Positions 25,221 through 34,764 are shown, numbered from the stretch's first letter. The stretch: 64,000 nucleotides of DNA from an uncultured Coriobacteriaceae bacterium (GCA_944319885.1 CALUFC010000001.1:248001-312000); one strand, 5' to 3'. Notes: generated by a model from the letters alone, not told the origin. Made by a program: numbers and translations.

Positions 25221-27380
25221 CTACGGGCGCTCGTCCGGTGCGATGCGGTGCAGCTTGTTCACGCTCTTGAATTTGGTGAACATGGGTACGTACTCGTAGT
25301 ACACGCTCGAGTTCTCCAGGCCGTACCAGCGGGCCGGATCGCCGGCGTAGCGACGGATGGTGTACTTGAGCGCGATGGCGGTGCGCTCGCGACTATCCAC
25401 GTCGGACTCGGGGGCAAGCGTCTTGCGGAGCATGTAGAAGCGGAACGAGCCAATGGGGCCGGGGCGCTTGTACACGGAGTAGTCATGCGGCTGGGCCGGC
25501 AGCTCGCCCGATGCGGAGAGGTCGCTCACGATCTGGCGCAGATAGGCGTTCACGCGCTGGTTGACCTTGTAGCCCAAGAACAGGTGCACGCGGAACACGT
25601 AGTCCGTGCCGAAGTTCTCAACCGAATAGGCAAACGTGCGCGGGTCGTCCATAACCTCGACGTTGATGAACCACCACGCCTTGGCGCGCTTGGGGTGCTT
25701 GTCGAGGATCGAGTAGAGGATGTCGCGATCGAGGTAGTCGGTGTTGGTGTCGTTGGTGAGGTAGACGATGTTGTCGCTCACGAGGTCGTAGGTGGTGTCG
25801 TCGCGCAGGCGCTCAAGCTGCTTGAGGTAGTTGCGCAGCGGCAGTAGCGTCGCCTGACGGCGCTCCACCGAGGTGCCGGAGTACCAGCACAGCATGATGA
25901 CCATGATGAGGGCAGCAAGCAGGATGGTGAAATAACCGCCGTGGAAGAACTTCGTGAGCGAGGAACCGAAGAAGAAGCCCTCGAGCGCAAAGAAGAATAC
26001 CAGGAAGACCCACGGGAACAGCTTGACCTTGCGCACGCGATGCAGGTAGATAAACAGCAGCACCGTGGTGCAGAGCATGGTGATCGTGATGGCCAGGCCG
26101 TATGCCGCCTCCATGTGCGCCGAGGACTGGAACAGCAGCACCACAACGATGCAGCCGACCCACATGACCTTGTTGACCATGGGGATGTAGAGCTGGCCCT
26201 TGGTCTCGGCGGGATAGAAGACCTGCATGTGCGGCATCAGATCGAGACGGCTTGCCTCGGATACCAGCGAGAACGCGCCGGTGATGAGCGCCTGCGAGGC
26301 GATGATGGCGGCCAGCGCGGAAAGAACGACGCCGAAGGGGCGCACCATGGCGGGCAGCATCTGGAAGAACGGGTTGAGGTCGGCGACGCCGATGAGGTCG
26401 GGGTTGCCGGCGTTCGCCAAAAGCCACGCGCCCTGGCCCAGGTAGTTGAGGATCAGGCATACTTTGACGAACGGCCAGGTGGCGTAGATGTTGCCGCGAC
26501 CCACGTGACCCATATCGGAGTAGAGGGCCTCGGCGCCGGTCGTGGCCAGAAAGCAGCTGCCCAGGATCATGATGCCGGCGTGGTTGTGCGCCGAGAACAG
26601 GAACTGGATGCCATAGAGCGGGTTGATAGCGAGAATCACCTGCGGCGCGAGCACAAGCGAGATCAGGCCGGCGCCAGCCAAGAACAGGAACCAGAAGGTC
26701 ATGACCGGGCCGAAGGCGCGGCCGATCTTCGAGGTGCCCGCGCGCTGGACGGCGAACAGGATGCAGACGATGACAAGAGTGACGGCCACCACGTTCATCT
26801 GGTTGTCGCCAATGAGCGCGTGCATCTCGGGGATGGTGCGCAGGCCCTCGACGGCGGTGGTGATGGTCACAGCGGGCGTGAGCACGCCGTCGGCGAGCAG
26901 TGCCGAGCCGCCGAGCATGGCGGGGATGATGAGCCACTTGCCGTAGCGGCGCACGATGCTGTACAGCGCGAAGATGCCGCCTTCGCCGTGGTTGTCGGCT
27001 TTCAGCGAGATGAGCACGTACTTCACCGTGGTGAGCAGCGTGACCGTCCAGATAACGAGCGAGAGCGCGCCGAGCACGAACTCCTCGTTCACCACGCCGA
27101 TGCCGCCCTGGCCGGCGAGCAGCGCCTTGGTCACGTACATGGGCGAGGTGCCGATATCGCCGTATACCACGCCGATGGTTACGAGCATCGCAGCGATGCT
27201 GATGGGAATGGTGTGTGCGTCGGGGTGCTCTGCACCGGGCACCGTCTTGGGGCGATTTGTCGGCTGCTTCGCCTTGAGGCTGTCGGCCTTCACGGCTCCA
27301 AGCGCCTTGAACATCGCGGTTTGGCTCGGTTCAGCCTGAGACCGCTCGTTCGAGCTCTCGATATCTGGTTGTTCGGACAT
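25221..27380 (-). CDS. kup: Kup-family potassium uptake transporter
   Basis: A 719-residue proton-coupled K+ importer of the KUP/HAK/KT family. About 65 hydrophilic residues precede the first membrane helix. Family hallmarks are GVVYGDIGTSPMYV (about 69-82), KADNHGEGGIFALYS, LADGVLTPAVTI and the SEASRLDLMP/QVFYP stretch. About 12 membrane segments occupy residues 57-490, followed by a long cytoplasmic C-terminal domain. The length is normal. It is transcribed alone on the minus strand, with a TATAAT box upstream and a strong terminator downstream. The family often responds to c-di-AMP, but I see no ydaO riboswitch in the short leader. Confidence 0.95.
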   Translation of the reverse strand: MSEQPDIESSNERSQAEPSQTAMFKALGAVKADSLKAKQPTNRPKTVPGAEHPDAHTIPISIAAMLVTIGVVYGDIGTSPMYVTKALLAGQGGIGVVNEEFVLGALSLVIWTVTLLTTVKYVLISLKADNHGEGGIFALYSIVRRYGKWLIIPAMLGGSALLADGVLTPAVTITTAVEGLRTIPEMHALIGDNQMNVVAVTLVIVCILFAVQRAGTSKIGRAFGPVMTFWFLFLAGAGLISLVLAPQVILAINPLYGIQFLFSAHNHAGIMILGSCFLATTGAEALYSDMGHVGRGNIYATWPFVKVCLILNYLGQGAWLLANAGNPDLIGVADLNPFFQMLPAMVRPFGVVLSALAAIIASQALITGAFSLVSEASRLDLMPHMQVFYPAETKGQLYIPMVNKVMWVGCIVVVLLFQSSAHMEAAYGLAITITMLCTTVLLFIYLHRVRKVKLFPWVFLVFFFALEGFFFGSSLTKFFHGGYFTILLAALIMVIMLCWYSGTSVERRQATLLPLRNYLKQLERLRDDTTYDLVSDNIVYLTNDTNTDYLDRDILYSILDKHPKRAKAWWFINVEVMDDPRTFAYSVENFGTDYVFRVHLFLGYKVNQRVNAYLRQIVSDLSASGELPAQPHDYSVYKRPGPIGSFRFYMLRKTLAPESDVDSRERTAIALKYTIRRYAGDPARWYGLENSSVYYEYVPMFTKFKSVNKLHRIAPDERP

Positions 27381-27440
27381 GTGTAATGTGCTCCTCGTTC
27401 AGGGGGATCGCGCCACCGCCCATGCGGTAGCGTGCTGGAT

Positions 27441-27446
27441 ATTATA
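27441..27446 (-). promoter_or_regulatory. -10 box upstream of kup
   Basis: A perfect TATAAT on the minus strand about 60 bp before the kup start. No good -35 box sits at the right distance. Confidence 0.45.
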
Positions 27447-27499
27447 GCGATTGCGCACCTTGCACGCTATGCGCAGGGGCTTACAACAAGCGGTTCACA

Positions 27500-29674
27500 T
27501 TATGCGTTGCGCACGATGTAGCAGCAGTGGATGCGCTTGTTTCTCGCGTAGTCCTCCGGGATGGTGGCGGCGGTGATGTCATCGAGGATGATACCGGCGT
27601 GCTCCAGCGCATCAACGTCGGGCTTAAACGAGCGCAGGTTGCACGAGAAGATCGCTTCGCCATCTGCGGTGAGCAAGCGGGCGACGCCGCTGAGCAGCTC
27701 GACATGGTCGCGCTGTACGTCGAAGGTTCGCTGGCCCATCTTGGTTGAGTTGGAGAACGTGGGTGGGTCGCAGAAGATCAGGTCCCACCGGCGCTGCCCG
27801 CGTCCCTGCTCGCGAATCCACGAGAGGACATCGGCGCGCTCGAAGGTGTGGTTACGGCCGGTGAAGCCGTTGAGCTGCATGTTGCGTCGCGCCCAGTCGA
27901 GATAGGTGTTCGAGAGATCGACGGTTGTGGTGTGCTCGGCTCCGCCGTCGGCTGCATAGCAGGTTGCGGTTCCCGTGTAGGCAAAGAGGTTGAGGAAGCG
28001 TTTCCGGCCGCGCATGTGCTCGCGCACAAGCGAGCGGGTGACGCGGTGGTCGAGGAAGATGCCGCAGTCGAGGTAATCGTCGAAGTTGACGATAAAGGTG
28101 AGACCGCCCTCGTTGATGTGGGGCAGGTTGTCACTCGCCGCGGTTTGCCCCGCTCCGCCCTCGCGCACGCTCGCGGCGGTCTTCTTGGCATATTGCGAGC
28201 CGCCGCGCGAGCGCATGCGCGTCTTGGCGTGCACACAGGCGGGGTCGACATCCAAGACGCGCGGGGCAAGCGAGAGGATGTCGAGCATGCGGGCCTGGGC
28301 AAGCGCCGGGTCGATCGTTTTGGGGGCGGCGTATTCGGCAATCTGGAGCCACCGCCCGGGTGTTTCCGGTGCGCCGATGAACAGATCGATGGCCGCCGCG
28401 TAATCGGGGAGGTCGGCGTCGTAGACGCGGTAGCAGCTGATACCCTCGCGCTTTGCCCATCGCCGGCGCAGCCGCGCCACCTTCTGCAGGCGGCGGGCAA
28501 ACTGCTCGGAGGCGGGTACGAGCACGGGGACCGGCTTGCCGTTGCCAACATCTACGGTCGCGGATGCGCGGAGGGCGGGCGAGGCGTTGCCCGCATCCTC
28601 TGCTTGGCTGGCATGCGCATCGGCGGGCGGATAGGCGGCGAGAACCGCCTCCTCGTTGCCGGGACGCACGATGGTGGTTGTGGGGCGGGGCCTTCCGGGG
28701 AGCGCGCAGGGCGCCGCGCCGGCGCTCAAGAGGGCAACGGGGGCATCTTTGAAAGCAGGCGAAGCGCACAGCTGGGTGACGAGGTTCAACGTAAGGGGCA
28801 GCCGGCTTGCGGAAAGCGTGAGCAGATTGCCCGCGATGGCGGTCGCCTCTGCCTGGTTGAGCTCGGCATCGCTTGCGCTATGCGCCCCCAAGGCAAGGAT
28901 GCTTCCGGCGGCATCGCGGTGGCGCTGCGCTTCTTCTCGCGCCGCCTCGCGCTCAGCGATCCAGGCGGTCGCGTCATGCTGCGCCCAGCCCTCAAAGCCC
29001 CAGTGCCGGCGTTCGAGGCCGGGGGCGCGGCGATGCAGCTCGTCGTCGGCCTCGCGGGCAAGCACGCCCGCCTGCGGCGAGGCGTCAACCAAGACGGGCC
29101 GCGTGGCCGTGCGACACGTATCGGGCCATGAGGCGCTGGCGAGCACCAGGGCAGCGTAGTCGGGGCGCACGTCGAGAGCGCCGCGGTGTCCGCGCTTGAA
29201 CAGCGCCTCACCTGAGAGGTCGAGGCTTACACTTGCGCGATCGCGTTGAATCGAGACAGCGATGCGTGCGTCCGGGTGCTTGGTGTCCACGGCGGGCCTG
29301 CGCCCCGTCTCGTCGATCATGCGGTCGACGATGGCGTCTTTTACGCACAGTGCGCTGTAGTGGGTGTTCTTGAGTTGCGGCGTGGTGCCCGAGGCGCCCA
29401 CGGCGATGGTTGCGCGCAGCCGCACCACGTCCTCCCACGGCAGACGATAGGCTCCTTCGTAGAGCTCATCGGCGTCCCGGCACGAAAAACGCCCCAGCAC
29501 GACGAGCACGCGGCTCGCAAGGCGCGACCATAAGCACGCTCGATAGGCATCGCGCTGCGCGCCTTCAAATGCAACGCGCCCCTTGAGCGGACGCACGCGC
29601 GGGATGTCGAGGCTCCGCAGCTCGCGGGCGAGCTGGGCTTCAAACCCAGTTGGACAGGTTGCGTAGAATTCCAT
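27500..29674 (-). CDS. rlmKL: RlmKL-type 23S rRNA methyltransferase with an altered RlmL half
   Basis: A 724-residue protein with the plan of the fused enzyme that makes m2G2445 and m7G2069 in 23S rRNA. The THUMP part starts at MEFYATCPTGFEAQLARELR. The C-terminal RlmK methyltransferase is intact: VNFDDYLDCGIFLDHR, NLFAYTGTATCYAADGGA and FCDPPTFSNS. The RlmL half keeps the layout but not the motifs. Where DPxCGSGT belongs it reads VLVDASPQAGV, and no NPPYG motif follows (VTQLCASP occupies that place). N2-methylation by this protein is therefore doubtful. The start at 29674 is set by homology; a longer frame to 29764 adds unrelated sequence. Confidence 0.85.
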   Translation of the reverse strand: MEFYATCPTGFEAQLARELRSLDIPRVRPLKGRVAFEGAQRDAYRACLWSRLASRVLVVLGRFSCRDADELYEGAYRLPWEDVVRLRATIAVGASGTTPQLKNTHYSALCVKDAIVDRMIDETGRRPAVDTKHPDARIAVSIQRDRASVSLDLSGEALFKRGHRGALDVRPDYAALVLASASWPDTCRTATRPVLVDASPQAGVLAREADDELHRRAPGLERRHWGFEGWAQHDATAWIAEREAAREEAQRHRDAAGSILALGAHSASDAELNQAEATAIAGNLLTLSASRLPLTLNLVTQLCASPAFKDAPVALLSAGAAPCALPGRPRPTTTIVRPGNEEAVLAAYPPADAHASQAEDAGNASPALRASATVDVGNGKPVPVLVPASEQFARRLQKVARLRRRWAKREGISCYRVYDADLPDYAAAIDLFIGAPETPGRWLQIAEYAAPKTIDPALAQARMLDILSLAPRVLDVDPACVHAKTRMRSRGGSQYAKKTAASVREGGAGQTAASDNLPHINEGGLTFIVNFDDYLDCGIFLDHRVTRSLVREHMRGRKRFLNLFAYTGTATCYAADGGAEHTTTVDLSNTYLDWARRNMQLNGFTGRNHTFERADVLSWIREQGRGQRRWDLIFCDPPTFSNSTKMGQRTFDVQRDHVELLSGVARLLTADGEAIFSCNLRSFKPDVDALEHAGIILDDITAATIPEDYARNKRIHCCYIVRNA

Positions 29675-29710
29675 GGCAGCGCTTTCGTGGGATACGTGAC
29701 GATGCGCATC

Positions 29711-29716
29711 ATTATA
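29711..29716 (-). promoter_or_regulatory. -10 box upstream of rlmKL
   Basis: A perfect TATAAT on the minus strand about 37 bp before the chosen rlmKL start. This supports the shorter start, because the longer frame would begin upstream of the promoter. Confidence 0.5.
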
Positions 29717-29793
29717 TGATGAAATACGAGATGCGCCCGAGTTCCGGGTGCGCGTCATGTGCATCCAACTTTTTCGAGCGCTAGGAGCCAGGC

Positions 29794-30612
29794 ATGCAGG
29801 CTGCAGAGTACGCGGTGCTGTTCTTCGATGTTGACGGCACGATCATCTATCACCCGCCTGCGATGGACGCGCTCGAGGTGGTTGCCAAGGCTCATCCCAC
29901 GCCGGCGGTGCGCGATGCCTTCCTTGCGCTGCGCGATCGCGGGCATAAGACGTTCATCTGCACGGGCAGGCCGTTGTGCCTGGTATCGCAATCGCTGCTC
30001 GATCTTGCTCCCGCCGGTCTTATCACTGGTGCGGGCTCATGCGTTTCGGTAGGCGGTGCCGTGATCAAGGAGCATGTCATCCCGGTCGATGTGCTCGAGG
30101 AGACGGTCAATCGCCTGGTCGACGTGGGCGCCTCGGTTATTTTCGAGGGCACAGAAGGATGCGTAACGCTCGTGCCAGGCGGCGGCAACTATCCTGGCAA
30201 CACCGATATTCCCACCGCATGCAATTTCTCGCAGATGCGCGAGCTCTCGAACCTGCGTTTCAACAAATTCTCGTATGAGGCGAGCCAGCTTGATGCGCTC
30301 AAACGGGTGGACGACTTCTGCCTCGAGCATTACACGCGCTTCGATCTGGGCATTGGCTACGGCGAATACGGCCAGAAGGGCATCGACAAGGGCTGGGGCG
30401 TGCGCCAAGCGCTTGAGATTTTGGGCCACGGTGTCGAGGACACCTACGCGTTCGGCGATTCCGAAAACGACCTGCCCATGCTTCAGGTGGTCGAGACGCC
30501 CGTGGCCATGGGCAACGCACTCGAGAGCATCAAGAAGGCATCAGCTTATATCACCGATTCCGTACAGGACGACGGCGTTGCCACCGCATGCCGCCATTTC
30601 GGGCTGATTTAG
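29794..30612 (+). CDS. HAD-superfamily Cof-type phosphatase
   Basis: A 272-residue phosphatase of the HAD IIB/Cof group. Motif I is FFDVDGTI (9-16), with the nucleophile Asp11 and acid Asp13. Motif II is CTGRP near residue 57, the Lys of motif III is near GIDKGWGV, and motif IV is FGDSENDLPML. Such enzymes dephosphorylate sugar phosphates, flavins or nucleotides. The specific substrate is not readable. The ATG follows AGGAGC. It stands alone, and repeat copy C lies 57 bp beyond its stop. Confidence 0.88.
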   Translation: MQAAEYAVLFFDVDGTIIYHPPAMDALEVVAKAHPTPAVRDAFLALRDRGHKTFICTGRPLCLVSQSLLDLAPAGLITGAGSCVSVGGAVIKEHVIPVDVLEETVNRLVDVGASVIFEGTEGCVTLVPGGGNYPGNTDIPTACNFSQMRELSNLRFNKFSYEASQLDALKRVDDFCLEHYTRFDLGIGYGEYGQKGIDKGWGVRQALEILGHGVEDTYAFGDSENDLPMLQVVETPVAMGNALESIKKASAYITDSVQDDGVATACRHFGLI

Positions 30613-30669
30613 CGATTTCGGCGTTTTGACACGCTGACGCGCATGGTGCGTGGCGAACAGGGTTGATGG

Positions 30670-30817
30670 TTTTTCAGGTACGCAATGGTTTAGTGGGAAT
30701 GCCCTGAGTAGACCTGTTTGTGCATCGAAGAATGCGCAGGTAAAGGTTTTGCTTGATGTCGGTAACATGCGTCGCTACTCGGAGGTCCGGCACTGAACTC
30801 TTGCGAAGCTGAAAAAA
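30670..30817. repeat. Palindromic intergenic element, copy C
   Basis: The left arm has TTTTTCAG (30670-30677), N5, CAATGG (30683-30688), N18, AGTAG (30707-30711). The centre is 63 nt. The right arm has CTACT (30775-30779), N18, CTCTTG (30798-30803), N5, CTGAAAAAA (30809-30817). The core GCAGGTAAA sits at positions 25-33 of the centre (30736-30744). All spacings agree exactly with copies D to G. It lies between the HAD phosphatase and the GntR gene. Confidence 0.85.
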
Positions 30818-30820
30818 CAG

Positions 30821-31062
30821 CTTCACGACCTGAGGAAAAGCTTCTGTCAGCGGAGCTGCACGCGAGGTCATGCCACCAGAGAGGTCTCACGTCTTGCGTG
30901 CATTGTGCTGTTCGATGACAAGGGGTGTTTTGCCCTCTGCGTTCCAGCTCATGCGGGCTGCGCCGGCCGAGCGTATGCCGAAAAAAAGATGGTGCGCAAA
31001 ACCAATCCCCGCAAACCGGGTGTATGATAACTGTTCATCTTTTTCACTCATGGGTTTGCATA
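30821..31062. other. Leader region of the GntR gene, no gene seen
   Basis: About 240 bp with no credible coding frame. A short run AAAAAAAGATGG at about 30980 and a possible -10 TATGAT at about 31022 are the only candidate signals. A GGGGAGGGCGAG ribosome site precedes the GntR start. Confidence 0.3.
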
Positions 31063-31075
31063 CGGGGAGGGCGAG

Positions 31076-31816
31076 ATGGCGGAGCGCCGCGCAGTGACAT
31101 TGAACGCTCGAGAGAATCTGTACTCCCAGCTATACGACATTGTCTTCCAGGACATTATCAACCACGTGTACCAGGTGGGCGACCGCATCCCTTCCGAGAC
31201 GGAGCTCATGAAGCGCTATGACGTTTCGCGCATCACGGCGCGGCGCGCAATGGAGATGCTCGCAGCGAACGGCCTCATCGAGAAGCGGCGCGGGTTTGGT
31301 TCGGTTGTGATCTCGAACGTGCCCGACACCTCGCTGCAGCACGTGCGCAACTACGAGTGCCGCTGCATGCGACAGGGCGCGCTGCCCAGCAAGGTGCAGG
31401 TCGATGCAAGCATTATCCCCGCAGGTAGATCGCTGGCAAAGCAGTTGCGGGTAGACGAGGGGACAAGTCTGTACCGGCTGTGCCGGTTGCACCTGCTCGA
31501 CTCCGAGCCGGCGTTCATCGAGTTTAACTACTACGAGAACGAGCGTTTTCCCGAGGCGATCGTGCGTGATTTCAGCCGGGAATCGCTCCGTTCCTATGTG
31601 AACAACGAATGCGGCGTGGTATGGAAATGGGCCAACCAGACCGTCTCGGCATCGTGCGCCACCGTGGCTCATGCGAAATTCCTCGGCGTGCCCGAAGGGT
31701 CTGCCCTCATCCACGTGACGCGCATCTCGTACGACCAGCATGATGAGCCACGTGAATTCGTGGATTCGTTCTATCGGCCCGATTACTACCGCATGGAGAT
31801 CGAGCTCGATCGGTAG
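31076..31816 (+). CDS. GntR-family (HutC/UTRA) transcriptional regulator
   Basis: A 246-residue regulator. The GntR winged helix spans about residues 13-80 (DRIPSETELMKRYDVSRITARRAMEML, with a wing near EKRRGFGSVV). A UTRA ligand-binding domain follows in about 95-245 (LYRLCRLHLLDSEPAFIEFNYY). UTRA domains bind sugar phosphates or similar effectors. The gene precedes a sugar/polyol PTS operon on the same strand, which it probably represses until a phosphorylated sugar builds up. The 15-bp palindrome before the IIA gene is a candidate target. Confidence 0.88.
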   Translation: MAERRAVTLNARENLYSQLYDIVFQDIINHVYQVGDRIPSETELMKRYDVSRITARRAMEMLAANGLIEKRRGFGSVVISNVPDTSLQHVRNYECRCMRQGALPSKVQVDASIIPAGRSLAKQLRVDEGTSLYRLCRLHLLDSEPAFIEFNYYENERFPEAIVRDFSRESLRSYVNNECGVVWKWANQTVSASCATVAHAKFLGVPEGSALIHVTRISYDQHDEPREFVDSFYRPDYYRMEIELDR

Positions 31817-31833
31817 CCGCCCGACAGATACCA

Positions 31834-31857
31834 GTTGTTACAACATAACGTTATAAT
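31834..31857 (+). promoter_or_regulatory. Palindrome-rich promoter region after the GntR gene
   Basis: GTTGTTACAAC (31834-31844) and ATAACGTTAT (31845-31854) are adjacent palindromes, and TATAAT (31852-31857) overlaps the second. This is the first of two A/T-rich patches in the 218 bp before the dehydrogenase gene. It looks like an operator-promoter overlap for the PTS operon. No well-placed -35 is visible. Confidence 0.4.
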
Positions 31858-32034
31858 ATCCCGTGCGCAGGCGTTTTGACGTTCAGGCGGTAATACCAGT
31901 GCCGCATTGTTGCTAAGCCCAAACATACGTATATTCTGAATTCTATACAACGTGTACGAATGCGCAGCTAGAGGGCCTATATCGACCCAGCTGGCATGTG
32001 TTGTTGTGGACGATTCGAAAGGATGTGCGCTGAC

Positions 32035-33039
32035 ATGAGGGCTGGCTTCTACACAGGAGACTATACCTACGAGGTGCGTGAGGTGCCGGATCGCGAGCCG
32101 GTGGGCAGCGAGGTCAAGATCCGCGTGGCGTGGTGCGGCCTGTGCGGTACGGACATCCATAAGTTCCAGGGCAAAAACGGCGCGAGCGTCGTGGTGCCGC
32201 CCATCATCTTGGGCCATGAGTGCTCGGGCATTGTCGAGGCTGTGGGACCCGAGTGCACCTTCTTCAAGCCGGGTGACCGGGTGGCGTGCGATCCCAGCTT
32301 CGGTTGCGGCGATTGCATCTGGTGCCAGCAGGGGCTGCCCAACTTCTGCGTCGATCGCCATGGCGTTGCCAAGGGCTTTGCGGACTACGTGTACCCGCCG
32401 CAGAAAAACGTCTACCACATCCCCGACGAGCTCGATCTCGAGGACGCCGCGTTTGCCGAGCCGCTGTCGTGCGCCATCCACGGTCTCGATCTCATCAAGA
32501 TGGAAAGCGGCAAGACCGTGGTGATGTACGGCATGGGGGCCATCGGTTCGCTCATGCTCCAGCTGATCATGATGACGGGGCCGGGCAAGGTCATCGTTGT
32601 CGAGCGCGAGGAGGGCAAGCGCCGGATCGCGCTCGAGATGGGCGCCGATATGGCGGTGACGGACGCAGAGATCGAGGATGTGTGCGCCACCGTGAACGCC
32701 GACTACGTAATCGAGTGCATCGGTCTCAAAGCAACCATGGAGCAGGCAATCCGTATCGCCGGCAAGAACGCCAAGGTGCTGCTGTTCGGCCTCGGCGACC
32801 CTGAGCAGCCCATCTCGTTCAACCAGTTCGAGGCGTATACCAAGGAACTTTCGATCTACACCTCGTACCTCAATCCGCAAACCACCGCCCGCGCGATCAA
32901 TATCCTCGCGAGCGGACGGCTTGATACCAAGAAGATCATCAGCGCAGAACTTACGCTCGAGGAGATGGGAGGGGAGCTCAAGACGCAAGAACATGCACGG
33001 AAGGGTAAGGTCATGGTTCGCCTGAGCGGCGAACACTAG
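32035..33039 (+). CDS. Zinc-dependent alcohol/polyol dehydrogenase (medium-chain)
   Basis: A 334-residue medium-chain dehydrogenase. The catalytic zinc ligands are Cys37 (GLCGTD) and His61-Glu62 (GHE). The structural zinc ligands are Cys91, Cys94, Cys97 and Cys105. The Rossmann motif is YGMGAIGS near residue 167. It resembles sorbitol/L-threonine-type dehydrogenases. As the first structural gene of a PTS operon, it probably oxidises or reduces the incoming sugar phosphate or polyol phosphate. The start at 32035 is preferred to 32023 and 31996 for its spacing from AAAGGA. Confidence 0.82.
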   Translation: MRAGFYTGDYTYEVREVPDREPVGSEVKIRVAWCGLCGTDIHKFQGKNGASVVVPPIILGHECSGIVEAVGPECTFFKPGDRVACDPSFGCGDCIWCQQGLPNFCVDRHGVAKGFADYVYPPQKNVYHIPDELDLEDAAFAEPLSCAIHGLDLIKMESGKTVVMYGMGAIGSLMLQLIMMTGPGKVIVVEREEGKRRIALEMGADMAVTDAEIEDVCATVNADYVIECIGLKATMEQAIRIAGKNAKVLLFGLGDPEQPISFNQFEAYTKELSIYTSYLNPQTTARAINILASGRLDTKKIISAELTLEEMGGELKTQEHARKGKVMVRLSGEH

Positions 33040-33058
33040 GAGCAAGGGAGGATGACAC

Positions 33059-34723
33059 ATGGTCATTTCCGCTCTCTTGGTTGCGATCCTTGCAACCATG
33101 GGCCAATGGTGGTTCTTCGGCCCGGTTACTAAGTGCCTCGTTTACCCGCTGACCACGGGTACGCTTGTCGGTCTCTTCATGGGTGACCCCATGACCGGCA
33201 TGCTCGCGGGCGCCAACATCCAGCTCATCTACCTGGGATGGATCTCTGCTGGTGGTACCATGCCCAGCAACACCATCGTGGCCGGTATCTTCGGCACCGT
33301 CATGGTGCTCATCTCGGGCGCCGACCCCTCGATGGCCGCCACGTTCGCCGTTCCCCTGTCGCTTCTGGGCCTGCTGCTCAACCAGGTGTACATGACGGTA
33401 AACGCCGCGTGGATTCACATCGCCGATGGCCTGCTCGAGAAGGGCAACATCCGCGGCGTCCGCCTCATGAACTTCGTGCCCTCCTGCTGCATGGCCGCGC
33501 TGCTCTACGGCGTGCCCGTGTTCCTCATGATCATGTTCGGCGGCGATTGGGCTCAGAACTTCATCAACTCCGTCCCCGAGGATGTCATCAACGCGCTCGA
33601 GGTTGTCGGCGGCATCATGCCCGCCCTCGGCGTCGCCATGCTCCTCAACTACCTTGGCAAGCCCAAGCTGATCCCGTGGTTCTTCGGCGGCTTCTTCCTC
33701 ACCGCATACTCCGGCCTTGGTTTGACCGCGATTTCCATCTTTGCTGCCATCATCGCTATCATCACCTTCTTGGGTGACAACGAGGGTGTCCAGAAGGTTG
33801 CCAAGAAGGCCGTGAAGCGCCTGTCTGTCAACAAGAAAGTTGACACGGTCGAGGTTGCCGCGACGCCTGCGGTCGAGAACGCTGTCGCCGCGCAGGATCT
33901 CGAGTACACCAAGCGCCTCTCCAAGAGCACGCTCGTCAAGACCTGGCTGTGGACCACCTCCACCGAGGCATGCTACAACTACGAGCGCCTGCAGGCCCTT
34001 GGCGCCGCCAACCTCATGATCACCCCGATTCGCGCGCTGTACGATAGCCATGAGCGCCAGGTCGAGGAGCTCAAGAAGTACATGGTCTTCTACAACTCCG
34101 AGGTCTTCACGGTTGGCCCCATCATCAACGGTATCGCGTGCTCCATGGAGGAGGCGCGCGCCAACGGCGCCGACGTCACCGCCGAGGATATCAACTCCGT
34201 GCGTACCGGCCTCATGGGTCCCGTGGCTGGTATCGGCGACACCGTCATGCAGGGCATCCTGTTCCCAACGCTGTTCGGTATCGGCTGCTCGATGGCGCTC
34301 GAGGGCAGCTACCTCGGCCCGATCCTCTCCTTCGTGATCTTCGAGGCATGCATCTTTGGTTGCGGCTACTTCATGTTCATGACCGGTTATAAGCAGGGCA
34401 AATCGAGCCTGCTCCGCATCCTCAAGAACGGCACGATTGATCGCATCGTGAACGCGTTCTCCATCGTCGGCCTCATGGTCGTGGGCGCCATGGCCGCCAC
34501 GCGCGTTGCCGTGAACACGCCGCTCGAGATCGTCGTGGGCGAGGGCGTCACCAGCATTCAGAGCGTGCTCGATTCGCTCGCTCCTGGTCTCATTCCGCTG
34601 GGCATCACCATGCTCGTGTGGGCCATGCTCCGCAAGAAGGTCAACACGCTGTGGATCATCGTCGCCATCTTCGTAGTCGGTATCCTCGGCTACTTCACCG
34701 GCATTCTCGGCTACGTGGGCTAA
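33059..34723 (+). CDS. PTS mannose/sorbose-family permease, fused IIC-IID
   Basis: A 554-residue membrane permease. Residues about 1-255 are a IIC domain (NIQLIYLGWISAGGTMPSNTIVAG, with several helices). A charged linker of about 40 residues follows (SVNKKVDTVEVAATPAVENAV). Residues about 285-554 are a IID domain (STEACYNYERLQALG, then MGPVAGIGDTVMQG). In most members IIC and IID are separate proteins. The permease carries the sugar across the membrane while IIB phosphorylates it. The start is 19 bp after the dehydrogenase stop, with AGGGAGG before it. Confidence 0.92.
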   Translation: MVISALLVAILATMGQWWFFGPVTKCLVYPLTTGTLVGLFMGDPMTGMLAGANIQLIYLGWISAGGTMPSNTIVAGIFGTVMVLISGADPSMAATFAVPLSLLGLLLNQVYMTVNAAWIHIADGLLEKGNIRGVRLMNFVPSCCMAALLYGVPVFLMIMFGGDWAQNFINSVPEDVINALEVVGGIMPALGVAMLLNYLGKPKLIPWFFGGFFLTAYSGLGLTAISIFAAIIAIITFLGDNEGVQKVAKKAVKRLSVNKKVDTVEVAATPAVENAVAAQDLEYTKRLSKSTLVKTWLWTTSTEACYNYERLQALGAANLMITPIRALYDSHERQVEELKKYMVFYNSEVFTVGPIINGIACSMEEARANGADVTAEDINSVRTGLMGPVAGIGDTVMQGILFPTLFGIGCSMALEGSYLGPILSFVIFEACIFGCGYFMFMTGYKQGKSSLLRILKNGTIDRIVNAFSIVGLMVVGAMAATRVAVNTPLEIVVGEGVTSIQSVLDSLAPGLIPLGITMLVWAMLRKKVNTLWIIVAIFVVGILGYFTGILGYVG

Positions 34724-34764
34724 ACGGTGCATTCGGCTGAGCAATCAGCTGATTCGCAGGCAGG

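Noticed and set aside
25941-27386. A 481-codon open frame opposite kup
   Set aside because: It is antisense to a clear transporter gene, is highly charged with no domain, and reflects the lack of stops in high-GC DNA. The same holds for the other long antisense frames, such as 2229-3389, 4160-5845, 22003-23625 and 52524-54689.
27381-27480. c-di-AMP (ydaO) riboswitch before kup
   Set aside because: The leader is only about 60 nt after the -10 box, too short, and the conserved motifs are absent.
31828-31899. ATACCAG half-sites before the zinc dehydrogenase gene as GntR operators
   Set aside because: The 7-mer also occurs near 45953 in an unrelated gap and is expected several times by chance in 64 kb. 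Only the 15-bp palindrome at 34822 is kept.
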